A stretch of 64,000 nt of DNA. Source: Saprospiraceae bacterium (GTDB lineage: Bacteria > Bacteroidota > Bacteroidia > Chitinophagales > Saprospiraceae). Position 1 is the first letter of the stretch; the number at the start of each line of letters is the position of its first letter. Of this stretch, positions 9,424-18,744 are shown piece by piece. The notes beneath the pieces were generated by a model. That model saw nothing but the letters and a program-made list of their open reading frames with translations, did not search any database and had not been told where the DNA came from. A program made the position numbers and the translations under genes. The stretch is from contig JAHBTW010000001.1 in assembly GCA_019638385.1 (NCBI GenBank), positions 496,001-560,000 of the forward strand. The letters run 5' to 3'.

Positions 9424-10238
9424 GGAAAAATTCCAAGGCCATGCAGGATGTGGAGGAGGGAACGTTTGATAAAAGAAACTTTGTTCCTATCGCGAACAAA
9501 ACCGGTTTTAAAGGTTCCGTCATCCAAAATACATTCATTTCGCGGTACCAACTTTTCTTCCCATGAAGATACGACATCTCGTTTAAAAAACTGGTACCCT
9601 TGTTCAGTTGCCATTTTTCTTACTTCAATTCTGTTCTGTATTTGATCAGGAGACCTGTACTGAAAATGCTGGACTTTTACACGCTGAGGGGCAAGAATAC
9701 CTTTGTGTTTAGGATAACCAAATCCCTGACCTTCAGGCCATTTTAATCTTTTTCGATGTTTTACAAATCTTATTTCACAATTCTGTTTGTAATGGTAATA
9801 CCTAAGCTGTGCTATGAGTTCCTCTACTGGTTTATCAAAAGTCAATTCAGTCACATCTTCGATAGTCAAACGATATTCAAAATGCATACTCGCTACTACA
9901 TGGTGAAGGCGGCTAATTTGAGGTAAAAACTCCTTTGGGTTATCTACATAAAACTCGTCTGTATCACAGCGTACACACCACCAGTCTCCAGGTTTGGCAA
10001 GGTGACGATAGGCATTGAATACTTCAGCTCTTAATCCATCCCTAAATGGTTTTGCTTCTGATTTAAAGGGTATAATAGCATCGTTATGTTTGGCCAACTC
10101 TTTAACAATGTCCCATGTATTGTCTGTGCTGCCATTATCGTAAACGAATATTTTATCAGCCCATTTTAATGACTCTAAAAGAGAATAAGCAATAATATCA
10201 GATTCGTTTTTTACCAGACAAATTCCAAAAATCTTCAT
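9420..10238 (-). CDS. Glycosyltransferase family 2-like protein
   Basis: 272 residues beginning KIFGICLVKNESDIIAYSLLESL, followed by VYDNGSTDNTWDIV and RCDTDEFYVDNP (the DxD-like metal site near residue 92). This matches the GT2 branch with a long insertion and a C-terminal basic tail, often found in lipopolysaccharide and capsule loci. Both ends are in 4-bp overlaps with neighbours, placing it firmly in the operon. Substrate unknown. Confidence 0.8.
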   Translation of the reverse strand: MKIFGICLVKNESDIIAYSLLESLKWADKIFVYDNGSTDNTWDIVKELAKHNDAIIPFKSEAKPFRDGLRAEVFNAYRHLAKPGDWWCVRCDTDEFYVDNPKEFLPQISRLHHVVASMHFEYRLTIEDVTELTFDKPVEELIAQLRYYHYKQNCEIRFVKHRKRLKWPEGQGFGYPKHKGILAPQRVKVQHFQYRSPDQIQNRIEVRKMATEQGYQFFKRDVVSSWEEKLVPRNECILDDGTFKTGFVRDRNKVSFIKRSLLHILHGLGIFP

Positions 10239-10996
10239 ACCCTTTTTTCTTTTTTAGAAAGCAACGCTGTACACCAAGCGATATGCCCCTTATATTCTTT
10301 TGATCTACTTATCTCATACAATCCAATCAATGAAAACCCATAAGAATTAAGAAATTCCATAATTTCCCACGGCTTTGCCTGATTTACATACATTGGGAAA
10401 AAGTTCATTTCAACTAATATATTTAACACCTTGCCTTCTTTTAATAAATCAACTGCTCCTTTCAAAACATTTAAGTCATATCCCTGCACATCAATTTTAA
10501 GCAAATGTATGATGTTAATTTCCTTTAAAGCTTGACAAAAGCTATCTAAAGTATTCATATTCACATTATATGAATCAACAATTTCAGTATTTTTAAATCT
10601 GTTATCCAATGATTTGTCTATATTTAAGATAGAATTCAATCCTTTTTTCTGATTGATCTTAAAAACAATACGTCCCTTGCTCTCTCCCAATGCTTCATTT
10701 ATAATCGTAACCTCATTGCGATTATAGATATTCTTCAAATATTCGTACAACTCAAGATCAGGCTCAAAAGAATATATATGACTTAATGGCCATAATTTTT
10801 TAAATTTATCAATACTTTGTCCTTTATTGGCTCCAACGTCAATGATTATTTTTTTATCTTGCAAATTATGACCTATCATTAAACTTAAATCATGGTCTAT
10901 TAATCGCCAGTCGAGCCTTTGGAATTCATTTCTTCTAATCTTTTCCACGTAAAATCCCACACTTAAAAGCAGGTTTCTGATTAACCTTTTTATCAT
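10235..10996 (-). CDS. FkbM-family SAM-dependent methyltransferase
   Basis: 253 residues. IIIDVGANKGQSIDKF near residue 50 is the SAM-binding motif I, IYSFEPDLELYEYL is the acidic motif II, and LLKIDVQGYDLNVLKGA near 165 is the FkbM signature. These enzymes O-methylate sugars in surface glycans. AT-rich like its neighbours. It is one of two FkbM genes in the operon (the other ends at 32657). Confidence 0.88.
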   Translation of the reverse strand: MIKRLIRNLLLSVGFYVEKIRRNEFQRLDWRLIDHDLSLMIGHNLQDKKIIIDVGANKGQSIDKFKKLWPLSHIYSFEPDLELYEYLKNIYNRNEVTIINEALGESKGRIVFKINQKKGLNSILNIDKSLDNRFKNTEIVDSYNVNMNTLDSFCQALKEINIIHLLKIDVQGYDLNVLKGAVDLLKEGKVLNILVEMNFFPMYVNQAKPWEIMEFLNSYGFSLIGLYEISRSKEYKGHIAWCTALLSKKEKRV

Positions 10997-11000
10997 ATTA

Positions 11001-12437
11001 TTATTTTTTTACAATATAATTGACGATCATTTCTACACCTCTCGCGTCTTTAAACGCACCTTTATTGCTGTCGCTTGTAACCAAGTCTTGCAGTTGTAAA
11101 AAATCATCCTCCTTGTGTACGCGTTGTACAGCTTCGTTCTTGTATATGAAATCAAAGTGTGAAAGTTCATACATAGGATCTAAAGCGATCACTTTCACAT
11201 TCATTGCAAAAGCATCAAGGGCGACGCTGGATGCTCCGGTAACCAGATAGTCTGATATATTTAGGAATTCAACAGCATTGGGGAGGTTTCTTTGAAACAG
11301 ATTGTCTACAAAAATAACATTCCGTTCCCCCTCTATATCCCGGTAATACTGCTTTTGGTCTTTGGGGTGTAGCTTAAGCAAAAATTGGAAGTCTGGGTTT
11401 TGCAGGATGAACATCCTCAACAAGGTTATTGTCGCCTGATGACCTGAAACAGAAGTATTGTGTCCCGGGCCACTTAACGCGACTAAAACACGGCCTTTAT
11501 ATTCTGTTCCTTCCAGCGCATTAAACAAAAACTCTCTTGAAGAATTTTTTAATTTTTCCTGCAAAAGGATATTCCCAACAACCCATGTATTTCCTTTAAA
11601 GCCTGCACTTAGATAAGCCTTTCTGGAGATTTCATCCCATAAAAAAATATTCTGAACCTCACTGTAACCTGCCAATAAATAGTTGGGCGCTCCATTTTGA
11701 ATCCGGCCATTTGCAATATTCAAGCCATTCAGTTCATGAATTAAAGCTCTTCCAATAACTGACAAGTCATAACCAATAACATGATATTGGTTAGAGTTTG
11801 CCTTTGCAACCTTCTTTACTGCCGCTAAAGCACTTTCAACAATGCCTGAAAAAAGTAATGTATTTAAGACTATATTTCGGGTAATTATTGTATTCCCTCT
11901 ACTCCATAAACAAAACAACAAACGAATAGTATCAATAATATTTAGACAAATATATTTAAAGCTGTATCTCTTGTAAATTAATTTTACTAAAGTTGATTCA
12001 ATACTTTTCTCCGACAAATACTTTAGCAAATCAGATCTAAATACAAAAACCTGATATGAATAATTGCCTTTTTTTAAAGCATTAACGACTAACTCCATAA
12101 AATCACAATGAATAAACTGAAAAGGCCAAAAAATAATTGCATCCTCTTTAGCTTCTTTAACAACAGGGACCGGGTAATAAAAACAAGATTTAATCAAGAC
12201 CTTCATTAAAGCATTCTTTTTTATTGAGCTATTTTCCTGCAATAAATTATGTTCAAATTTAGATAATAATGATTTTAAAACTACTTTCCATTTATTCGAT
12301 GGATGGATTTTAGTATAAAAGCTCACATACCAATCAATAAGGTTTTGGACTTTTTCTTTATTAATTGCCCCATTGTATATATTTGGGACGTTCAATTGCG
12401 TGTACTTTCCCATAAATTTGCTGAATACTTCAAACAC
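11001..12437 (-). CDS. Putative GT-B-like surface-carbohydrate transferase
   Basis: 478 residues if the GTG at 12437 is used; an ATG at 12413 (MGKYTQLN) is an equally possible start. I do not recognise a named family with certainty. The second half resembles capsule/teichoic-acid type GT-B enzymes: VLVALSGPGHNTSVSG, then FLLKLHPKDQKQYYRD (the LHPKD nucleotide-phosphate motif) and YLVTGASSVALDAFAMNVKVIAL (the ligand-binding GxSS loop). It lies between a decayed acyltransferase and an FkbM gene. Strong AT bias suggests acquisition by transfer. Confidence 0.55.
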   Translation of the reverse strand: MFEVFSKFMGKYTQLNVPNIYNGAINKEKVQNLIDWYVSFYTKIHPSNKWKVVLKSLLSKFEHNLLQENSSIKKNALMKVLIKSCFYYPVPVVKEAKEDAIIFWPFQFIHCDFMELVVNALKKGNYSYQVFVFRSDLLKYLSEKSIESTLVKLIYKRYSFKYICLNIIDTIRLLFCLWSRGNTIITRNIVLNTLLFSGIVESALAAVKKVAKANSNQYHVIGYDLSVIGRALIHELNGLNIANGRIQNGAPNYLLAGYSEVQNIFLWDEISRKAYLSAGFKGNTWVVGNILLQEKLKNSSREFLFNALEGTEYKGRVLVALSGPGHNTSVSGHQATITLLRMFILQNPDFQFLLKLHPKDQKQYYRDIEGERNVIFVDNLFQRNLPNAVEFLNISDYLVTGASSVALDAFAMNVKVIALDPMYELSHFDFIYKNEAVQRVHKEDDFLQLQDLVTSDSNKGAFKDARGVEMIVNYIVKK

Positions 12438-12466
12438 TTTCTATCAGTTGAAGGGAGTAGGAACAT

Positions 12467-13358
12467 CTATTGCAAGTCTTCCTTACTTTTCTGAGTGTCT
12501 AATTCATTGCTACTGGGAACAAGCGTAAACCTAGCTTTCTGTTTTAGGATTGGGTTTTCGATATATTTATAAGACAAAATGGCAATTAAAACAGTAAGTA
12601 GTGTTACTAAACCAAACACGAGCAAACTTTTACTTTGTGGGATATGATCTCCATTCTCGCAAACAGATAACCAAGCACATAGGCTTGAAAAGAATTGCTT
12701 TTAACTGCTTGAAATTGGTCTTGAAAATTATAGCTGCTCCGATGCCACCTATGGCCATGATGTCAATACGAGTTATACTAATGAATTTAACTAGAGCATC
12801 GGGTGCATGGAACAATCTCACCCCTAATTTGATAGAAAAATAGATACAAATCACCATGAGGAGCGTTCGAATCACGTGATTGTTTTTTTTAGAAGTAAGG
12901 GCCAAATAGCGTAAAATTGCTCTTCAGCTCCAATAGACCAATGTTGTGTGATCGTCCTGATACGAAAATCGACGGCATAAGCTAAATTCGCTAACATAAA
13001 TATATATAAGAGAGAAGCATTGAATAAATTCACAGGTGTAGGTACGATGTTGAAATGCATTAATATCAAGGAAATAAAAAATGACAAATAATAAATCGGC
13101 CAAATCCGTAATATTCTTCTGAAATAAAAATACTTCAAATTAATAACGCCATTATCTCGTTTTTCTGATAGCAAAAGAAAGGTAAGGAGGAAGCCGCTTA
13201 GCACAAAAAACATATCCACTCATTTCATTAGTATAGAAGCCCACCGCTTGTAAGCCAAACCTTCCAAGGAACTGGTCTGTATGCCAAACAACGACAATTA
13301 ACGCTGCGATCGCTCTTATTCCGTTTAGCCCGGGGAAATATATTGGAGTAACTTTCAA
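12467..13358 (-). pseudogene. Acyltransferase family 3 (OafA-like), disrupted
   Basis: Pieces of one membrane O-acyltransferase lie in different frames. The first (13358-~13220) begins with GLNGIRAIAALIVVVWH, holding the catalytic-type His. A frame change near 13220 leads to DMFFVLSGFLLTFLLLSEK and then WSIGAEEQFYAIWPLLL. A second change at the run of eight T near 12895 leads to KKNNHVIRTLL and RIDIMAIGGIG. After ~12690 the expected middle membrane helices (roughly 80-100 residues) are missing, yet the family C-terminus SYKYIENPILKQK is found near 12550, ending at a TAG at 12467. Two frameshifts plus a deletion make this a true pseudogene rather than a sequencing slip. Confidence 0.85.
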
Positions 13359-13526
13359 AAAAATTTAACTTATTTGTGATGAAAAGAACGATACTCCTAT
13401 ACAGTTCGGAGTTGTTCGTTTGTAATTGAAACTTTTAAAAGTACAACTTCGATCTTCGATCGTCTTTTTTGCTATTCATGCAACAGCACCGAAATACCCT
13501 AAAAGCAGAGCCTCTCGACCTGAATC
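13359..13526. other. Short non-coding gap upstream of the acyltransferase remnant
   Basis: AT-rich 168-bp gap between the PhyH-like gene and the acyltransferase remnant. It contains a GATCTTCGATCGTC motif near 13450 but no ORF, clear hairpin or promoter that I can defend. Confidence 0.5.
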
Positions 13527-14333
13527 TTAAATAGAGGGAATATTAAATTTTTTTTCTAAAAAGGGGATATTTATTTGGTAGTCATTAAAGTAATAATTTG
13601 TCAACGCATACCTTATTCCTTCCTTAATAGGACTTCCCCGATGTATTCCGAAAGTGTTTACGAGTATTAAAGTGCCGGCGCGGGCGGTGAAGGTTCTTTT
13701 TTGGTATTTAGATAGTTCCAATAATCTATTGACTTCTTCATGCGTAAACCTAGATTGATTGCTTTTCATATTCGCCGACCAGATACATTTATATAAAGAT
13801 GAATAATTGTTAGTGCCTGTAAGGTACTCAAACGGACCGTTTTCTTCATTTACATCTGTGAGGTATAATATTGATTTAAATTGATATGGCTTTGCGGTAT
13901 CACGATGCCAGCCTTGACCGGAACCAAGATTGTGTGGAGCTGCCGTAATCCTACCAATTAAAGTGTGGAAATTTGTTGTAGGTGTCTGGTTGAAGGCATT
14001 TGCCATTTTATTTAAATGAGCGTCAGCGTGGTACTCTTTTATGAGAGATGATAATCGATCTGCACCATAAATTCTACAGTCTGCATCGAAATCATCTTTC
14101 CATGTATATTTAGGATATGTATCAAACAGATAATCGATTTCTTTTATCATTTGATTACATCTCTCTTTGCTATAGTAATCTGAAATAATGGCAAAACCGA
14201 TTTGTTTTACCTCATCTATTACTTCTTTTTCATCAGCCGATAATGTTACCTGAACTCGATGTTTATTTATTTTTGTTAAAGCTTTTTGAATATGGCGATA
14301 TTGATTTATTGATTCTTGTAATTTACTTATCAT
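13527..14333 (-). CDS. Phytanoyl-CoA dioxygenase (PhyH) family Fe(II)/2-oxoglutarate enzyme
   Basis: 268 residues. GWHRDTAKPYQF near residue 140 supplies the HxD metal pair, and IHRGSPIKEGIRYAL near 235 supplies the distal His and the Arg that binds 2-oxoglutarate. EENGPFEYLTGTN is also typical of the family. Such enzymes hydroxylate or otherwise oxidise small substrates in the cytoplasm. Its place 20 bp after neuB, in the nonulosonate-type block, suggests it tailors the sugar acid or a substituent on it (inference). Confidence 0.8.
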   Translation of the reverse strand: MISKLQESINQYRHIQKALTKINKHRVQVTLSADEKEVIDEVKQIGFAIISDYYSKERCNQMIKEIDYLFDTYPKYTWKDDFDADCRIYGADRLSSLIKEYHADAHLNKMANAFNQTPTTNFHTLIGRITAAPHNLGSGQGWHRDTAKPYQFKSILYLTDVNEENGPFEYLTGTNNYSSLYKCIWSANMKSNQSRFTHEEVNRLLELSKYQKRTFTARAGTLILVNTFGIHRGSPIKEGIRYALTNYYFNDYQINIPFLEKKFNIPSI

Positions 14334-14352
14334 GGCTTATATTACTTTTAGA

Positions 14353-15312
14353 TTATTGAATAATGAAATCTTCCCAGTTATAAATTACTATCCCATTAGA
14401 TTTACTCGCAAATCTTCCCCGGTAATAATCCCTGTTGAGCAATTCACCCGGAGACAGTTGTCGTGTTGGATTGCCCAGTGTTTCTCTCCATTCCGGGTAT
14501 TCGCTCTCAATAGCTTCCCATTGCTGTTGAGAAGTTTGGTCAGCGAAAGAGCGAAGTTCCCGGAGTTGCTCCGGATTTACAGACACCGGCCCGTCTTTCG
14601 TTTCTGACGGGAGTAACACTGTAAAATGGCGCTCAATAGATGAAGCTCCCAGTGCCAAAGCTATTTTGCTGGCCCATAAGCCGGTTTCTACCGGTTTTGA
14701 ATGGTCGCTGTATCCGACTTTCTGTGTGAACTGTTTAAGCCAGTCCATACGGCTCAGGTGCAATTCGTGAAGTGGGGTAGGGTAGAGCGTCACGCAGTGC
14801 AAAAAGTCGAAATCACTACCTGCCAATATTTGGGCCGCCTGTTCAATTTCTTCATCAAAAGTAGCGCCGGTAGATACAAAGATTCGGTTCCAGTACTGTT
14901 TGACATCTCGCAGGAGCGGATAGGAAGCGCAATCATAACTGGCAATTTTCACTGCATCATATCCCATATCTTTTATTTCCTGGACCGCGCTTCGGGTAAA
15001 AGCCGTCGTAATTGCCAGAGCGCCGGCCTTGTGACACTCCTCTACAAACCAGGCCTCATCATCCGGCGAAAGATCCAATAAAGAGAGTCTTTCCAGTTCA
15101 GGCTGAAATGGTCGCTTGATTACTTGCACGATTCCACCCGCTCCGACGAGCCCTTCTTCAAATCGCTCCCGAAAGGTTAACTCACCGGATCGGATGGCTT
15201 GAATTTTTACATAATCAGCACCGTTTTCGGCCGCAGCATGAATCATGCGTTTTAAAATATCCCGGTTGCCATTGTGGTTCTGACAACATTCTGCAATTAA
15301 TACGGGTCTCAT
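14353..15312 (-). CDS. neuB: N-acetylneuraminate synthase (NeuB) family protein with reduced SAF domain
   Basis: 319 residues. The TIM-barrel start RPVLIAECCQNHNGNRDILKRM and GADYVKIQ are diagnostic for NeuB/SpsE synthases, which condense phosphoenolpyruvate with a 6-carbon amino sugar to give a nonulosonic acid. VGYSDHS near residue 220 and ALGASSIERHFT near 245 are conserved barrel motifs. Typical NeuB is ~340-350 residues with a full antifreeze-like (SAF) domain; here the C-terminus is short, with only a degenerate stretch around YYRGRFASK, so the C-terminal substrate lid may be reduced. It lies next to a neuA-like gene. Confidence 0.87.
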   Translation of the reverse strand: MRPVLIAECCQNHNGNRDILKRMIHAAAENGADYVKIQAIRSGELTFRERFEEGLVGAGGIVQVIKRPFQPELERLSLLDLSPDDEAWFVEECHKAGALAITTAFTRSAVQEIKDMGYDAVKIASYDCASYPLLRDVKQYWNRIFVSTGATFDEEIEQAAQILAGSDFDFLHCVTLYPTPLHELHLSRMDWLKQFTQKVGYSDHSKPVETGLWASKIALALGASSIERHFTVLLPSETKDGPVSVNPEQLRELRSFADQTSQQQWEAIESEYPEWRETLGNPTRQLSPGELLNRDYYRGRFASKSNGIVIYNWEDFIIQ

Positions 15313-15343
15313 ATTTTATTTAATTTTAAAATTGTATTAGGCA

Positions 15344-16309
15344 TCAGTATTGAATTGCCTTTAAAAATTTTCTGGTAATAAATGCCCTTGTAGCATAAAT
15401 CGAATCTTGGCCATATCCGCCCGAATGGGGCGTTATGAGCAAGTTGTCGTGCTGTCGGGCATAACAGAGCAAGGGATGCGCTTCGGGTGTCGTATGCTCC
15501 CAACTGCTATCGCCCTCCAGGACGTCAAGCGCTGCGCCAAAAAGATCATTGCTTTCGAGGGCTTGTAAAAGAGCCTTTTCTTCAATAACTTCACCCCTTG
15601 AAGTATTAACAAGAATCGCTCCTTTTTTTAAAAGCGCGATTCGTTCTCTATTTAGAAAATGGTAATTTGGTGGAATGGAAGGGATGTGTATAGAAATTAC
15701 ATCACTTTCCTGTAACAACTGCTCTAAAGAAACTGCGATAATATCGGGCGGTAAAGATTTGAGTTGTTTTTCATCATTGTCAGCTACGAAGACTTTCATA
15801 CGAAAAGCAGCTCCGTAACCGGCGACTATCTTTCCTAAACGACCATATCCGATAATGCCCAAAACCTTTCCGCCTAATTCGCTTGCCAGAAAAGGAGTCC
15901 TCGTCCAGTTTCCTTTTTGAACGCTGTCAAAAGCATAGGGAATGCGCCGTATGAGCGCCAGTAAAAGTCCCCAGGTATGTTCTGCCGTGCTATGAATCGT
16001 ATTTAAGAATTCAGTTTCTCCTCTAAGGCTAATCACTTGAATGTTTCGCTCCCCGGTTTCCCGCAAATCAATATGATCCAATCCGGTGGTAGGTGTAATG
16101 ATGAACTTCAACGTTTCCGCAGCCTGAACAACTTCTTTCTCTATTGCAATGCCGAGTTTGATGAAAAGCGCTTCGTAGGGTTGTGCATCCAGAAGCTTCA
16201 ACAGTTGCTTCTTCGATTGTATATTGTGGTAATTCACCTCTCCCAAACTTTCTAATAACTGGAGACTCGCTTTGTCATAACATTCCGGTTCCGTATGTAA
16301 TATTTTCAT
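15344..16309 (-). CDS. D-isomer-specific 2-hydroxyacid dehydrogenase
   Basis: 321 residues of the SerA/LdhA superfamily. LGIIGYGRLGKIVAGYG near residue 147 is the NAD-binding Rossmann motif; VNTSRGEVIEEKALL holds the substrate-binding Arg; DVLEGD and TPHSGGY near 295 provide the acid and catalytic His. It normally reduces a 2-keto acid to the 2-hydroxy acid or the reverse. It sits between neuA and neuB with a 4-bp overlap to neuA, a position where the cytoplasmic 2-keto sugar acid or a lactate-type substituent could be the substrate (inference). Confidence 0.85.
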   Translation of the reverse strand: MKILHTEPECYDKASLQLLESLGEVNYHNIQSKKQLLKLLDAQPYEALFIKLGIAIEKEVVQAAETLKFIITPTTGLDHIDLRETGERNIQVISLRGETEFLNTIHSTAEHTWGLLLALIRRIPYAFDSVQKGNWTRTPFLASELGGKVLGIIGYGRLGKIVAGYGAAFRMKVFVADNDEKQLKSLPPDIIAVSLEQLLQESDVISIHIPSIPPNYHFLNRERIALLKKGAILVNTSRGEVIEEKALLQALESNDLFGAALDVLEGDSSWEHTTPEAHPLLCYARQHDNLLITPHSGGYGQDSIYATRAFITRKFLKAIQY

Positions 16310-17004
16310 AAGGAACCCTTGCGGCTAAAAAGAAATGCTGCAAAATCAAAATCTAGCAATGAGTCGATATTGACTGATTGTTCCGGCTTCATCACCAATG
16401 CACGACAATCTTTACCCTTAAACGATCCCGACATCAGTGTTTTTCGTCGGGTGAGGTAGATGGCGCCATTTCGGATAAACACAGGAGTGAGTTCCTGCCG
16501 GGGCTGATTTTCGTAGGCTTCGCAAAAAGGAGGGTCTATCAACTGGCCTCCATTGATATATTTCATTCTTGCAGGGTGATGTCCGCCTACATCCACCACA
16601 CTGATGACGCTGTCTGCTCCGGTAAGTTCCAACATTTCAATCGCGTTGTCAATATCCTCAGCGGTTCGGAAAGGGGTGGTCGGCTGAAGCATGATCAGCG
16701 CATCATATTGAAAACCGAATATTTGTTCCATTTGTAATAGCGCATGCTGCATAACAGGAATGGCTTTGGCGCTGTCGGTAGCCAATTCGGCAGGACGCAT
16801 GAACGGCGTTTCGGCGCCTCTTTGCCGGGCTATCAGGGCTATTTCTTTATCATCTGTTGAAACAATAAATTTGTGCAGCCGCTTCGATGCGCCCGCTGCC
16901 TCAATGGTATGTGCAATCAAAGGCATGTTGCCCAGTATCCGAATATTTTTACCGGGTACTCCTTTAGAGCCGCCTCTTGCTGGGATTACCCCTAATACTT
17001 TCAT
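16306..17004 (-). CDS. neuA: Acylneuraminate cytidylyltransferase (CMP-nonulosonate synthetase)
   Basis: About 232 residues. The start is the ATG at 17004 (MKVLGVIPARGGSKGVPGKN), which makes an ATGA overlap with the upstream dehydrogenase; 14 extra codons upstream would only add unrelated sequence. IPARGGSKG is the nucleotide-binding P-loop of the family, ALIMLQPTTPFRTAEDID near 95 and FIRNGAIYLTRR near 180 are further signatures. It transfers CMP from CTP to a nonulosonic acid, the activated donor for surface glycans. Confidence 0.9.
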   Translation of the reverse strand: MKVLGVIPARGGSKGVPGKNIRILGNMPLIAHTIEAAGASKRLHKFIVSTDDKEIALIARQRGAETPFMRPAELATDSAKAIPVMQHALLQMEQIFGFQYDALIMLQPTTPFRTAEDIDNAIEMLELTGADSVISVVDVGGHHPARMKYINGGQLIDPPFCEAYENQPRQELTPVFIRNGAIYLTRRKTLMSGSFKGKDCRALVMKPEQSVNIDSLLDFDFAAFLFSRKGSL

Positions 17005-18743
17005 AAAAGAGAGGATTTTACATAACTCAGACCCAGATAAACACATGGCTTAACGGTCAAAATATTTTCGTGCCGGAACAAATTCCAGCCATCAAAAATA
17101 ATCGGGGCATCATTCATCCGGCGCACCATATCATAGAGGTTTATTTTTTCAAAAATTTTATGATTATTCAAAAACAGGACTGCATCTATTCGATCAAACC
17201 CGGATGGGATATCAACCGGAATGAAGCCTTCACTTGCAATTTCCTCCGGGCGGGCTATGGGGTCGTACGCATAAACTATTTTTAGTTCATTCAAAAAAAG
17301 CATTCCGATTTCAATCGAAGAAGAGTTGCGAATGTCTCCGGTTTCCGGGTGCCCTTTAAAAGCCATACCGCAAAGCAGAATTTTGGCTTCTTCCGGGTTT
17401 TTGCCGATCGTTTTAAGCTGGTTCCAAACTACGTTGAAAACATGATGATGCATCAATTCATTAATCTGCCGGCCTTTGCGGAAAATATCGCCTGTAAACC
17501 CCAATTTATCGCCGCTTGAAGCAAGTATATGAGGATCTTTTGTCAGGCACGGTCCGCCGACACCGGGACTGGGCAGTGGCACAGGGTCACGGGGATAGCC
17601 TTCATTGGCGGCTTTTATCACATCTACTACGTTGATGTTGTATTTCGATGCAATTAAGGCCATTTGGTTGGAGAAGGCAAAGATATAATCCCGAAAAGAA
17701 TTGTTCACCAATTTTGCCATTTCCGCAGCTTCCATACTGTCAACCCGTACGATAACCGGGGTAACATCTCTGAAAATCGCCGCAGTTGCTTCGGTAGAAT
17801 CCGGGTCGTAACCGCCGATGATCTGTGGTAACGAACGCAACTCTTTCAAAGCTTTACCTTCTGCTGTTCTTTCAGGCGCAAAAGAGAGGTGAAAGTCTAA
17901 ACCGCATATTAATCCCGATCCTTTTTCAAGAAGGGGTTTGACGAAATTTCGAGAGGCCCCCATCGGGACGGTTGAACGGAGGATCACTAAATTTCCGCGT
18001 TTCAAATGAGAGGCAATTTTGCGACAGGCATCTTCGAGATGCTTCATGACCGGAATCTTTTCGCCGTCTGGCCCCTGTTCAACGGGGGTACCGACAGAAA
18101 TGATATAGACATCTCCTTCTGCGGGTAGGTTTTCACTTGTACGGAATCGCTTGTTGATATGCGATTTTACCAGTTCAGGCAGCCCGATTTCGTGAATATA
18201 TGATTCGCCTCTTTCCAAAACAGCCCGCCTCGAAGCGTCAATTTCTACACCGGTCACCTGAAAGCCTTCGTCGGCTAAAACCAATGCCATAGTAAGACCT
18301 ACGTAACCCAATCCTACTACCACCAAATTTCGATGCTTCGCAATCCTTTGTTCTATGAGTTGATGATAATCCAGAACACGGACGGGTCTTCTAAGTGAAT
18401 CAACCAAAACGATCTTACTTAAAAAACGATTACTTTTTCGACCTCTGGCGGTCAATTCTCCGGGCAGCGCTTCGAGGATATCCCCAATTGTAGCATGTTC
18501 TGAAAAGGTAATTGGATTGCTTTGCATGCAATCACCGGCCCGTAGATCAAGCGTATTTTTTTGCACAATGGCGCGCCTGATATCCCCATCTGTAATGGTT
18601 CCAATCAGAATATTTTCCGAGTTTACCACTAAAGCAATTCCGGCGGGCAGCTGATATTGAACAGCTTGATTAAAAAGGTGATACAAGGATACGATGTCGG
18701 TAGAAACCGAACAAAAAAGCTTTTCAATGGGATTCAATTTCAT
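17001..18743 (-). CDS. CBS-domain-fused UDP-glucose/GDP-mannose-type dehydrogenase
   Basis: 580 residues against ~430 for ordinary family members. Residues ~25-135 form a CBS pair: ALVVNSENILIGTITDGDIRRAI is a classic first CBS motif and a second copy ends near VRVLDYHQL. From about residue 140 a full nucleotide-sugar dehydrogenase follows: VVVGLGYVGLTMALVLA (NAD site), SVGTPV, STVPMG, VNNSFRDYIFAFSNQ, and GVGGPCLTKDP with the catalytic Cys near residue 399. It oxidises C6 of a UDP-hexose to a uronate in two steps. CBS pairs usually bind adenine nucleotides, so the fusion may give allosteric control. Coupled to neuA by an ATGA overlap. Confidence 0.88.
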   Translation of the reverse strand: MKLNPIEKLFCSVSTDIVSLYHLFNQAVQYQLPAGIALVVNSENILIGTITDGDIRRAIVQKNTLDLRAGDCMQSNPITFSEHATIGDILEALPGELTARGRKSNRFLSKIVLVDSLRRPVRVLDYHQLIEQRIAKHRNLVVVGLGYVGLTMALVLADEGFQVTGVEIDASRRAVLERGESYIHEIGLPELVKSHINKRFRTSENLPAEGDVYIISVGTPVEQGPDGEKIPVMKHLEDACRKIASHLKRGNLVILRSTVPMGASRNFVKPLLEKGSGLICGLDFHLSFAPERTAEGKALKELRSLPQIIGGYDPDSTEATAAIFRDVTPVIVRVDSMEAAEMAKLVNNSFRDYIFAFSNQMALIASKYNINVVDVIKAANEGYPRDPVPLPSPGVGGPCLTKDPHILASSGDKLGFTGDIFRKGRQINELMHHHVFNVVWNQLKTIGKNPEEAKILLCGMAFKGHPETGDIRNSSSIEIGMLFLNELKIVYAYDPIARPEEIASEGFIPVDIPSGFDRIDAVLFLNNHKIFEKINLYDMVRRMNDAPIIFDGWNLFRHENILTVKPCVYLGLSYVKSSLL

Positions 18744-18744
18744 C

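Noticed and set aside
12867..12905. Programmed frameshift at the run of eight T in the acyltransferase
   Set aside because: A second frameshift not at a homopolymer and a missing middle region make decay the better explanation.
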